6,227 nucleotides of DNA, taken from assembly GCA_003540955.1 (NCBI GenBank), contig DPMX01000337.1, forward strand, positions 1 to 6,227. The letters run 5' to 3'. The notes beneath the pieces were generated by a model, which worked only from the letters and a program-made list of their open reading frames with translations, did no database searches and was not told the origin of the DNA. Made by a program: the position numbers and the translations under genes. The DNA comes from Gammaproteobacteria bacterium. GTDB taxonomy: Bacteria > Pseudomonadota > Gammaproteobacteria > Ga0077536. Positions 1 through 6,227 of the stretch are shown in pieces (positions within the stretch are counted from its first letter, which is position 1; each line of letters starts with the position of its first letter).

Positions 1-446
1 AAACCACTTTTTACCATGTACCATCCCAGCACGCCTTGCATCCCCCCCAATATGAACATTAGAAGATATTTTGGCCACTCGTGGCGATAGATATAACCTC
101 GTACAAGGAAGTATAGGAATGGAATCAAGAACACAACACCGATCAATCGCCCAAATAACCGATGCAAATATTCGTACCAAAAAATCCTTTTAAAACCCTG
201 CATGTCCATCATGAAATTAATTTTCTGAAACTCAGGAGATTCACGATATTGTGCAAAAGTTTTCGACCATTCGATATCGCTCAGTGGCGGCAGCACGCCC
301 GTCACTGGCCGCCAATCAACCATCGACAAACCAGACCCAGTAAGACGGGTGACTCCGCCGAGCACTACCATCACGAAGACTAAGAAGCAGCACGATATTA
401 ACCAAGCAGCGACGCGTTTTTTCTCTTTATCGATGGGTAGATTCAT
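1..446 (-). CDS. ctaA: Heme A synthase, COX15/CtaA type 2 (N-terminal part, cut by window edge)
   Basis: This gene encodes an inner-membrane enzyme that oxidises the C8 methyl of heme O to the formyl group of heme A, the cofactor of aa3-type cytochrome c oxidase. The visible 148 codons (no stop; the gene leaves the window) show the family's hallmarks. After a basic N-terminus (KEKKR, residues 7-11) comes a first membrane segment at about 13-30, running into GGVTRLTGSGLSMVDWRPVTG at about 30-50. EYLHR at 92-96 carries the conserved Glu and a heme-ligand-type His. A second membrane segment lies at about 98-116, and a third starts near 126 with GGMQGVLGWYMV. This pattern is the proteobacterial/mitochondrial type, not the Bacillus type. 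The ATG at 446 is chosen because homologues start just before the basic stretch. AAGGA lies 12 bases upstream, which is rather far. The frame stays open upstream to an ATG at 569 (see findings). copA lies upstream on the same strand. Family assignment is firm; the start is less so. Confidence 0.9.
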   Translation of the reverse strand, partial: MNLPIDKEKKRVAAWLISCCFLVFVMVVLGGVTRLTGSGLSMVDWRPVTGVLPPLSDIEWSKTFAQYRESPEFQKINFMMDMQGFKRIFWYEYLHRLFGRLIGVVFLIPFLYFLVRGYIYRHEWPKYLLMFILGGMQGVLGWYMVKSG

Positions 447-743
447 TACTAAAGCAGATCCTTGTTTGTTTGCCCGAAGACGGTAGTCTAGCAGGTAGCG
501 ATCCTGGCACTCTAGACAATAAGTAAACGCCGCATTAGCCTTACTTACACCATAAATACCTGTATTCATCCCTATCAGATTCCGGGTGAATTCCGCACTC
601 AACAGAGTCAACAACATTAGAAATATGAGATAACACAAGCGGCTTTAATAGTCGGTAAAAACTCGCAGTACGACTTCACGATCAATTAGCAATCAGGCCT
701 CATGAAGGCATCGTAATTAGTAACTATCCTGCTCGTGTTAGAA
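447..743. other. Intergenic gap between copA and ctaA
   Basis: No recognisable gene, RNA or strong terminator was found in these 297 bases. On the minus strand the frame of ctaA stays open from its ATG at 446 back through ATG at 569 to a TAA near 630, so part of the gap could be coding if ctaA starts earlier. A short GCCT/AGGC inverted repeat (about 697-709) lies downstream of the copA stop but has no T-run, so it is a poor terminator. Read-through from copA into ctaA is therefore possible. I saw no convincing -35/-10 pair for ctaA. Confidence 0.5.
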
Positions 744-2930
744 TCAAAATTTGATGTTGCGCAATCTCAGCGCATTCCCAATAACCGACACTGAACTGAG
801 ACTCATTGCGGCAGCAGCTAACATTGGAGTTAGTAAAATTCCAAAAAAAGGATAAAAAACTCCAGCGGCGATCGGAACGCTGATGCTGTTATAGACGAAG
901 GCAAAAAACAAATTCTGACGAACATTACGCATTGTGGAGGTCGACAAATACCGCGCCTTTGCGATATGTCGCAGATCTCCTTCTACCAAAATCACACCTG
1001 CACTCTCGATTGCGATATCGGCACCCGCGCTCATAGCAATACCCACATCTGCTTGGGCTAGGGCTGGGGCATCATTGACTCCGTCACCCACCATCACGAC
1101 CCGTTTGTTATCTTCTTGGAAAGATTTCACCAGCGCATGCTTTTGCTCCGGCTGCATTTCCGCATGTACTTCATTGATTCCGAGTCGTTTACCAATTGCA
1201 CTCGCCGTCGTGCGATCATCACCCGTGACCATTACAATCCTCATTCCAGCAGACCGTAACGATTCAAGCGCGATATGGCATGTGTCCTTGATGGGATCAG
1301 TGATCGCGACCAACCCAATTAATATTCCATCAACCGCCACCCAGATAACTGTGGCTCCTTGGTCGCAATATTTCTTAGCGTGAGACGAATAAGATCGTGT
1401 ATCGATTCCATAACGCTTCATGAGCGTTAAGTTGCCAACTATCACTCGTTGACCACCGTTGTCTCCAGTTACACCTTGACCAGCTACTGCTTCGAAGTTT
1501 TGGATCGCCGGCAAACCCAGCTTCCGTTCGTTGGCCGCCTCGAGCAGCGCGTGCGCCAATGGATGCTCACTCGCACACTCAACCCCAGCACCAATGGAAA
1601 GGACTTGTTCTTCGCTAAAATGACTAAATGACTCGACAGCGTCTACTACGGGACGCCCAGAAGTAAGTGTCCCTGTTTTATCGCATAACAAGACCTCCGC
1701 CACCTCGAGGAACTCGAGGACCTCAGCATCCCGGACAAGGACTCCTTCGCGTGCCCCCCTGCCAATTCCCACCATGATCGACATCGGCGTAGCTAATCCC
1801 AAGGCACATGGGCAGGCAACAATCAAAACAGATACGGATGAGACTAAAGCGAAGGAAATTGCTGGTTCCGGTCCTACTAACATCCACGTGACGAAAGTAG
1901 CAGCCGAACAAATTACAACCAACGGCACAAACCAGGCCGCGACAACATCCGCCCAGCCTTGAACCGACGCTCGCGAACGCTGTGCGCTGGCAACCATTTC
2001 AATGATGCGAGCAAGTAAAGTATCTCGCCCAACCCCAGTTGCTCGCATAATGACGCTACCATTTTGATTCAACGTGCCGGCGCTTAATAAGTCCCCAACC
2101 CGTTTCGCCTGCGGCATAGCTTCACCAGTCAACATTGAAGCATCCACAGTAGTCGTGCCCTGGGTTATTTCACCGTCAACTGGGACTTTTTCTCCTGGAC
2201 GAACCCGTAGAAGATCAGAAATCGAGACCTCGGAAACCGGGATATCTCTCTCCGTAGCGTCGAAGTCAACGATCCTCGCGTTTGGAGGCGCCAGATCTAA
2301 CAAATCTAACAACGCCTTAGAAGTATGACCTCTAGCCCTTAATTCCAGCACCTGCCCCAGTAAAACTAAGGTGATGATCACCGCAGTGGCCTCAAAATAA
2401 AGCGGCACTGTGCCCATCTCGCCTTGAAATGACCTCGGCAGTGAATTCGGATAAATAATGCCAATCAGAGAGAAACAATAGGCTGCGAGTGTCCCAATTG
2501 AGATTAAAGTCCACATGTTTGGCGCAAAGTTAACAACTGATCGCCAACCACGAACCAAAAACAAGCGCCCACACCACATCAACACTGGGGTTGCCAGTGC
2601 GGCTTGCGCCCATCCGAATTGGTTGGAACCAAGCCATTGCCGAAACTCCACCCCAGGAATCATTTCACCCATCGCGAGTGATAAGAGTGCCACAGTAAAT
2701 GGGACGCTAGTCCAGAATTCAGAAAGCATTTCACGCAATTCAGTATCGTCCTCGAGTAAAACTCGATCAAACGACAATGGTTCCAACACCATACCGCAAC
2801 TTGGGCAGTCTCCAGCCTGTTCCTCGAGGACATCAGGGTGCATCGGACAGACATATTGCGTGCCTGCGCCACTCAACATGTTTGGAGTCAGCGGTGCGCT
2901 ACTGTCATGTGAACAATCGTGTCGTTCCAT
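744..2930 (-). CDS. copA: Cu(I)-translocating P1B-1 type ATPase (CopA)
   Basis: This 728-residue inner-membrane pump couples ATP hydrolysis to movement of Cu(I) out of the cytoplasm. The N-terminus is a Cys/His/Met metal-binding module, YVCPMHP at 26-32 and CPSCGM at 42-47, in place of the usual GMxCxxC HMA domain. Eight membrane segments are visible at about 72-92, 105-124, 138-160, 177-196, 333-353, 358-388, 673-694 and 702-723. Motifs are TGE (268-270), the copper-site CPC (373-375), phosphorylation loop DKTGT (417-421), HP in the nucleotide domain (456-457) and GDGVND (615-620). YN (680-681) and MSLSS (709-713) complete the Cu(I) signature. Entry and exit residues recalled from Legionella CopA have counterparts at M139, E196, D328, E180 and M709. 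The double-Gly kink of the second helix reads Cys-Gly (120-121). The length is normal. A weak AGG lies 8 bases before the ATG. The gene is 82 bases downstream of coxM and upstream of ctaA, all on one strand. Detoxification versus oxidase metallation cannot be decided from sequence. Confidence 0.95.
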   Translation of the reverse strand: MERHDCSHDSSAPLTPNMLSGAGTQYVCPMHPDVLEEQAGDCPSCGMVLEPLSFDRVLLEDDTELREMLSEFWTSVPFTVALLSLAMGEMIPGVEFRQWLGSNQFGWAQAALATPVLMWCGRLFLVRGWRSVVNFAPNMWTLISIGTLAAYCFSLIGIIYPNSLPRSFQGEMGTVPLYFEATAVIITLVLLGQVLELRARGHTSKALLDLLDLAPPNARIVDFDATERDIPVSEVSISDLLRVRPGEKVPVDGEITQGTTTVDASMLTGEAMPQAKRVGDLLSAGTLNQNGSVIMRATGVGRDTLLARIIEMVASAQRSRASVQGWADVVAAWFVPLVVICSAATFVTWMLVGPEPAISFALVSSVSVLIVACPCALGLATPMSIMVGIGRGAREGVLVRDAEVLEFLEVAEVLLCDKTGTLTSGRPVVDAVESFSHFSEEQVLSIGAGVECASEHPLAHALLEAANERKLGLPAIQNFEAVAGQGVTGDNGGQRVIVGNLTLMKRYGIDTRSYSSHAKKYCDQGATVIWVAVDGILIGLVAITDPIKDTCHIALESLRSAGMRIVMVTGDDRTTASAIGKRLGINEVHAEMQPEQKHALVKSFQEDNKRVVMVGDGVNDAPALAQADVGIAMSAGADIAIESAGVILVEGDLRHIAKARYLSTSTMRNVRQNLFFAFVYNSISVPIAAGVFYPFFGILLTPMLAAAAMSLSSVSVIGNALRLRNIKF

Positions 2931-3012
2931 CGAAAATACCTGAAATCGTTACCGCCAAAGGGAACCCGTTTTTGTCAGCACAACGGGCTGGCAGCGTTTA
3001 GGTTTCTCTAGG

Positions 3013-3807
3013 CTAATTTGCAGCAGCCACTGCTCGCCGCACCATAACGCCTACGAGATGCGCTCGGTACTCAGCGCTTGCATGAATATCTTCATTCAAC
3101 CCATCCGGTTCGCATGCAATCTCACCGGTTACCTGGGGGCTAAATTCTTTGTTAAGCGCCTCCTCCATCTCCGTAAACCGATAGACACAAGGCCCGGCAC
3201 CAGTAACCGCAACACGGATTCCGCTATCGCATTCCGCCACCATTACGCCTACAATCGCATAGCGTGAGGCCGGATTTGGAAATTTTACATAAGCCGCACG
3301 TTTAGGCACGGGAAACCGCACGGATACGACGACTTCGTCTGGTAGGAGTGCAGTTTCGAACATATCGGTAAAAAAATCATCAGCCATAATTTCCCGGCGG
3401 TCTGTTACTACCGTCGCATTTAGCCCAAGCACCCCAGCTGGATAATCAGCCGCGGGATCGTTATTTGCGATAGAACCTCCAATCGTCCCGCGGTTACGGA
3501 CCTGCGGGTCACCAATACTCTCAGCCAAATTGGATAGGGCAGGAATTCTCCGGTCGACCTCCTTAGACGCAGCAACGTCCGCGTGCAGCACACCCGCGCC
3601 TATAGTGATCGTGTCATCAGTTTCTGTAATCCCACTTAAATCAGCAACGCAGCTGAGATCAATAAGATCACTGGGTTGAGCCAAACGCAACTTCATCGTT
3701 GGCAGCAAGGTCATACCTCCAGCGACAAACTTCGGGTCATCGCTAGTCTTGTACAAAGCAAGCGCATCTTCGACACTGTTTGGCCGCTGATAATTAAATT
3801 TGTACAT
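3013..3807 (-). CDS. coxM: FAD-binding medium subunit of a CO-dehydrogenase/xanthine-dehydrogenase-type molybdenum hydroxylase (CoxM-like)
   Basis: This is the flavoprotein subunit of a cytoplasmic three-subunit molybdenum hydroxylase. It takes electrons from the [2Fe-2S] subunit and passes them to an acceptor. The protein has 264 residues, a normal length. The first FAD-binding loop is AGGMTLLP (29-36). The second is GDPQVRNRGTIGGSIAN (99-115), followed by NDPAADYPA (116-124), typical of this family. SRYAIVGV (181-188) lies in the middle, and the C-terminal helix region DIHASAEYRAHLVG (240-253) is also typical. The ATG at 3807 has AGGA with a 5-base spacer. The start of coxM is 20 bases after the coxS stop, so the two are translated from one message. 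The usual third partner, the ~800-residue molybdopterin subunit CoxL, is not encoded nearby. The substrate is therefore unknown; CO dehydrogenase is only one of several possibilities. Family assignment is firm, the gene symbol is by resemblance. Confidence 0.88.
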   Translation of the reverse strand: MYKFNYQRPNSVEDALALYKTSDDPKFVAGGMTLLPTMKLRLAQPSDLIDLSCVADLSGITETDDTITIGAGVLHADVAASKEVDRRIPALSNLAESIGDPQVRNRGTIGGSIANNDPAADYPAGVLGLNATVVTDRREIMADDFFTDMFETALLPDEVVVSVRFPVPKRAAYVKFPNPASRYAIVGVMVAECDSGIRVAVTGAGPCVYRFTEMEEALNKEFSPQVTGEIACEPDGLNEDIHASAEYRAHLVGVMVRRAVAAAN

Positions 3808-3827
3808 TTAAATCCTAACCCCTACGC

Positions 3828-4298
3828 TCAATTTCTCATATTCTTGGCTGCAGTCTGAACCGCCTTCACTATGTTGTGGTATCCCGTGCAACGACACAGA
3901 TTACCTTCCAACCAATCACGTATTTCCTTTTCGCTCGGATCTGGGTTTCGGTTTAGCAGATCGACCGAACTCATTATCATTCCTGGAGTACAAAAACCGC
4001 ACTGCAAACCATGTTCCTCCTTAAAAGCTGCTTGTAGCGGGTGCAATTTTTCTCCATCCGCAAGACCTTCGATGGTTTGAACTTGACTGCCCTGGGTTTG
4101 CGCAACCAAAATTGTGCAGCTCTTCACTGAGCGACCGTTAACGTGCACGACGCATGCGCCGCACTGGCTAGTGTCACAACCAACATGAGTCCCAGTAAGC
4201 CGCAACTCGTCCCGCAACAGATCGACGAGCAAAGTGCGCGGTTCAAATTCGCCTTCAATATTACGTCCATTTACCGACAGCTGTACTTTCATCCGCAT
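3828..4298 (-). CDS. coxS: [2Fe-2S] small subunit of a molybdenum hydroxylase (CoxS-like)
   Basis: This is the iron-sulfur subunit that relays electrons from the molybdenum site to the FAD subunit. With the start chosen here it has 156 residues, the usual size. The N-terminal plant-ferredoxin-type cluster ligands are C41, C46, C49 and C61, in GCDTSQCGAC and SCT. The C-terminal four-helix domain holds the second cluster, with C100 and C103 in QCGFCTPGM and C135 and C137 in LCRCTGY. All eight ligands are present, so the protein should be functional. The frame is open to a GTG at 4328, but that codon has GGAG almost touching it. The ATG at 4298 has GAGGG with a 5-base spacer, and its protein begins where family members begin. 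Another in-frame ATG follows at 4292. It is the first gene of the coxS-coxM unit and diverges from gspE. No molybdopterin subunit is adjacent. Confidence 0.9.
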   Translation of the reverse strand: MRMKVQLSVNGRNIEGEFEPRTLLVDLLRDELRLTGTHVGCDTSQCGACVVHVNGRSVKSCTILVAQTQGSQVQTIEGLADGEKLHPLQAAFKEEHGLQCGFCTPGMIMSSVDLLNRNPDPSEKEIRDWLEGNLCRCTGYHNIVKAVQTAAKNMRN

Positions 4299-4303
4299 TG
4301 ACA

Positions 4304-4308
4304 CCCTC
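4304..4308 (-). promoter_or_regulatory. Ribosome binding site of coxS that decides its start
   Basis: GAGGG on the minus strand lies 5 bases before the ATG at 4298. It supports that start over the in-frame GTG at 4328, whose only purine-rich stretch (GGA) abuts the codon, and over the ATG at 4292, for which the spacing would be 11. Confidence 0.6.
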
Positions 4309-4400
4309 AATTTTATTTCCAATCTCACTCCAACAATGCATATTAGACTAAATCAAGACATCCAGGAGCATCTAACCGGCGCTCAAACCTACACTAGCCC

Positions 4401-4410
4401 AGGTTAACCT
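4401..4410. repeat. Perfect 10-base palindrome AGGTTAACCT
   Basis: AGGTTAACCT reads the same on both strands. A further AACCT half-site sits at 4386-4390, 10 bases before the palindrome. It lies about 100 bases upstream of the coxS start and 50 bases upstream of the promoter-like element at 4458. It could be an operator, but a 10-base palindrome can occur by chance. Confidence 0.25.
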
Positions 4411-4457
4411 CTTATTCAGGGGCAGAATAGTTAATAGATGATAGTGGCGAGCGGATT

Positions 4458-4487
4458 TTGACTCAATCTAATTTGCGACGGTAATAC
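4458..4487 (+). promoter_or_regulatory. Candidate sigma70 promoter reading toward gspE
   Basis: TTGACT (4458-4463, five of six consensus bases) is separated by 18 bases from TAATAC (4482-4487), a poor -10 match. Transcription would begin near 4494, giving gspE a leader of about 230 bases that contains the hairpin at 4502-4531. The -35 is good but the -10 is weak, so this is only a candidate. Confidence 0.3.
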
Positions 4488-4497
4488 GTGATAATAG

Positions 4498-4531
4498 AAA
4501 AGGAGTGCCCCTACCACTAAAGTAGCACTTC
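4498..4531 (-). terminator. Bulged hairpin with short U tail on the minus strand
   Basis: Bases 4502-4508 (GGAGTGC) pair with 4525-4531 (GCACTTC) with one G-T wobble. After a 3-base bulge (CCC), TAC pairs with GTA around a 7-base loop. Read on the minus strand the stem is followed by TTTT (4498-4501) and then CTATTAT, so it resembles a weak intrinsic terminator that would stop antisense transcription before coxS. Read on the plus strand it would be a leader hairpin covering a GGAG, with no start codon close behind. Either role is inference. Confidence 0.3.
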
Positions 4532-4656
4532 AAACGGCGCTTATGCGAGCAAAGTGCCTATATATCCAAAACGATAGAAAATGGACGCATTGGAAAATAA
4601 ATCAAGTTTATATGGAGTCTAACGTAGCCTATAGCCTAAATGTCCGTTGCTAATCG

Positions 4657-4672
4657 ATCGCTGTGCGATAAT
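4657..4672 (+). promoter_or_regulatory. Candidate extended -10 element with overlapping inverted repeat, upstream of gspE
   Basis: TGCGATAAT at 4664-4672 matches an extended -10 (TGn plus GATAAT). It would start transcription about 50 bases before the gspE ATG. No good -35 lies at the normal distance; TTGCTA at 4647 gives only a 14-base spacer. ATCGC-TGT-GCGAT (4657-4669) forms a perfect small inverted repeat over the -10 and could be a repressor site. Confidence 0.25.
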
Positions 4673-4727
4673 TCAATAGACTGCCCGTTACCATGCTAAT
4701 GCAGGGGGCGAAAATCTCGAAACTAAG

Positions 4728-6227
4728 ATGGCCGATTCTAGTAACCCACCGCGATATAACCCTCCGGGAACCTTCCTCCGGTCCCTGGTAGAAGGGAACT
4801 TGCTCACCGAGGCACACCTACAGAAAATTGAAAATGCGCAAGCGGAGCACGGAATCTCCCCGACTGCTGCTTTACGCACATTCGGAGTGATCTCTGACTC
4901 CGAACTCGCCGCCGCATTATCGGGGTACACCGGCCAGCCACTTGCCGAAGACGAGGAATTCGAATACGTAGAAATCGAAAGCCGCAGTATTTCACTTAAA
5001 TTCCTGAAAACTTCAATGATATGCCCGATAGCAGAGAATGCATCTGAAATTCACCTGGCCGCTGCTGACCCCTTAGATCAATTCGCCGTAAAGGCGCTAT
5101 CCCGAGCTTTCGAAAAGACGGTCGTCGTTAAGATCGCAACGCTTTCGCAAATTGAAAGGATGATCGGACGTTTCTACGAAAACTCACCGAGCGCTATGTC
5201 AAACATCGTAGAAGCAATAGACGAAGCTAATGAATCAGATGAAAACATCGAAGACTTAATAAGTCTCGCCAGCGAAACACCCGTTGTCCGATTGGTAAAC
5301 GTCATTATCTCACGTGCGGTCGAAATGCGCGCCTCGGATATCCATATCGAACCGTTCGAACGCAAACTCCACGTACGCTATCGCATCGACGGAGTGCTTA
5401 AGGACATCGACGCGCCCTCCTCCCGGTCGACTGCCTCCGTTATCTCTCGCTTGAAAATCATGGCTCGACTCGACATAGCCGAACGGCGACTTCCTCAAGA
5501 CGGCAGAATTCAGATTCGAGCGCAAGGAAAACCTATTGATATACGACTCTCGACCGTTCCAACAATGCACGGTGAGAGCGTCGTATTGCGTATCCTCGAT
5601 AAAGAGGCAATACGTCTCGACTTCCCTAAAATCGGTTTCAGTGGCAGAAGTGCCGAAAGCTTTATTGCTGCACTGGACCAACCACACGGGATATTACTAG
5701 TCACCGGGCCGACTGGAAGCGGGAAAACGACTACATTGTATGCCGCATTGCACCGGCTAAACCGTTCCGAGCGCAAAATCTTAACGGTCGAGGATCCAGT
5801 CGAATACCAACTCCAAGGTGTAAATCAAATTCAAGTAAAACCACAGATCGATCTAACATTCGCGAAGGCACTTCGGTCCATCATTCGTCAAGATCCCGAT
5901 GTCATAATGATCGGCGAAATGAGGGACGCTGAAACTGCCTCCATCGCAGTGCAGTCAGCTCTTACCGGACATCTCGTACTTTCAACCTTACACACAAACG
6001 ATGCTGGAAGTAGTGTTACACGCTTGCTCGATATGGGCATAGAGGAGTACTTACTGACGTCGACGGTAAATGGAGTGTTGGCACAGCGATTAGTCCGCAC
6101 CTTATGTGATGAATGCAAAGAGCCTCACCCGTCAAGTAAATCAATAATCGCAGAGCTTGATTCTCAGTCATTACAGGGACTTTCAAACGTAACATTGTTT
6201 AGGCCCGTTGGATGCACCAATTGCGCG
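4728..6227 (+). CDS. gspE: Type II secretion ATPase GspE (or PilB-like type IV pilus assembly ATPase), 3' end cut by window
   Basis: This hexameric cytoplasmic ATPase drives pseudopilus assembly in type II secretion. Five hundred codons are visible without a stop. The N-terminal region (about 14-150) resembles the GspE/PilB N domain that docks on the inner-membrane platform. The catalytic part has PVVRLVN (185-191), ASDIHIEP (202-209) and RYRIDG (217-222). It also has Walker A GPTGSGKT (327-334), the Asp box LTVEDPVEY (352-360), Walker B with IGE (395-397) followed by MRD, and the His box LSTLHTNDA (418-426). Zinc-site cysteines are C460/C463 and C496/C499, with 32 residues between the pairs, slightly more than I recall for V. 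cholerae EpsE. The ATG at 4728 is the only normal start after an in-frame TAG at 4677. It has no good Shine-Dalgarno sequence. The SETPVVRLVN and RQDPDVIMIGE wording favours GspE over PilB; a following gspF or pilC, outside the window, would decide. It diverges from coxS and is functionally unrelated to the minus-strand genes. Confidence 0.85.
   Translation, partial: MADSSNPPRYNPPGTFLRSLVEGNLLTEAHLQKIENAQAEHGISPTAALRTFGVISDSELAAALSGYTGQPLAEDEEFEYVEIESRSISLKFLKTSMICPIAENASEIHLAAADPLDQFAVKALSRAFEKTVVVKIATLSQIERMIGRFYENSPSAMSNIVEAIDEANESDENIEDLISLASETPVVRLVNVIISRAVEMRASDIHIEPFERKLHVRYRIDGVLKDIDAPSSRSTASVISRLKIMARLDIAERRLPQDGRIQIRAQGKPIDIRLSTVPTMHGESVVLRILDKEAIRLDFPKIGFSGRSAESFIAALDQPHGILLVTGPTGSGKTTTLYAALHRLNRSERKILTVEDPVEYQLQGVNQIQVKPQIDLTFAKALRSIIRQDPDVIMIGEMRDAETASIAVQSALTGHLVLSTLHTNDAGSSVTRLLDMGIEEYLLTSTVNGVLAQRLVRTLCDECKEPHPSSKSIIAELDSQSLQGLSNVTLFRPVGCTNCA

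Larger units (their letters stand above)
4299..4727. other. Divergent intergenic region between coxS and gspE
   Basis: These 429 bases separate the divergent coxS and gspE starts and hold no recognisable protein or RNA gene. They are AT-richer to the eye than the flanking genes. I see an AGGTTAACCT palindrome at 4401-4410, a sigma70-like promoter at 4458-4487, a bulged hairpin at 4502-4531, and an extended -10-like element with a small inverted repeat at 4657-4672. No clear promoter for coxS was recognised on the minus strand. Confidence 0.6.

Noticed and set aside
162..383. Plus-strand 73-codon ORF inside ctaA
   Set aside because: It is an antisense shadow; the minus-strand frame is an unmistakable heme A synthase.
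697..709. GCCT/AGGC hairpin downstream of copA as a terminator
   Set aside because: The stem is only four base pairs and no T-run follows.
934..1383. Plus-strand 149-codon ORF opposite copA
   Set aside because: It is antisense to the ATP-binding domain of copA, low complexity (Ser/Thr/Ile/Pro-rich) and has no recognisable motif.
2965..2987. Inverted repeat CCCGTT...AACGGG between coxM and copA as a terminator
   Set aside because: The stem is six pairs with an 11-base loop and no T-run follows on either strand, so it is not a credible intrinsic terminator.
4543..4653. Plus-strand small ORF of 36 codons in the coxS-gspE gap
   Set aside because: It has no ribosome binding site, resembles no known peptide and a frame this short is expected by chance.
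5310..5776. Minus-strand ORFs of 125 and 88 codons opposite gspE
   Set aside because: They are antisense to the strongly conserved gspE nucleotide-binding region and show no family resemblance.

Overview
The window looks like chromosomal DNA of an aerobic, probably proteobacterial organism. The evidence is a proteobacterial/mitochondrial-style (type 2) heme A synthase, a P1B-1 copper ATPase closely resembling Legionella CopA, a GspE-type secretion ATPase and CoxM/CoxS-type subunits of a molybdenum hydroxylase. Base composition is roughly balanced and gene density is ordinary. I cannot fix the genus; gamma- or alphaproteobacterial affinity is inferred from protein resemblance only. There is no sign of a mobile element, CRISPR array, tRNA or rRNA.

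Layout. Four genes lie on the minus strand and are read right to left: coxS (4298-3828), coxM (3807-3013), copA (2930-744) and the 5' part of ctaA/cox15 (446, running off the left edge). coxS and coxM are 20 bases apart with a good ribosome site each and are clearly co-transcribed. copA follows after 82 bases and ctaA after a 297-base gap. On the plus strand a gspE-like gene starts at 4728 and runs off the right edge, divergent from coxS. The 429 bases between coxS and gspE hold promoter-like sequences, a bulged hairpin and two small palindromes.

How the genes may work together. ctaA makes heme A for cytochrome aa3-type oxidase, and copA moves Cu(I) across the inner membrane, either for detoxification or to supply periplasmic copper-enzyme assembly. 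Their closeness fits a respiratory-oxidase/copper theme, but this is inference. coxM and coxS encode the FAD and [2Fe-2S] electron-transfer subunits of a CO-dehydrogenase/xanthine-dehydrogenase-type enzyme. The catalytic molybdopterin subunit (coxL) is absent from the window, and no space is left for it next to the pair. That orphan pair is the most notable feature here. gspE is an unrelated divergent neighbour.

I did not find a convincing new multi-gene system. The observations worth following are the orphan coxSM pair, the copper/heme/molybdo-flavin clustering, the open in-frame extension upstream of ctaA, and the structured coxS-gspE intergenic region.
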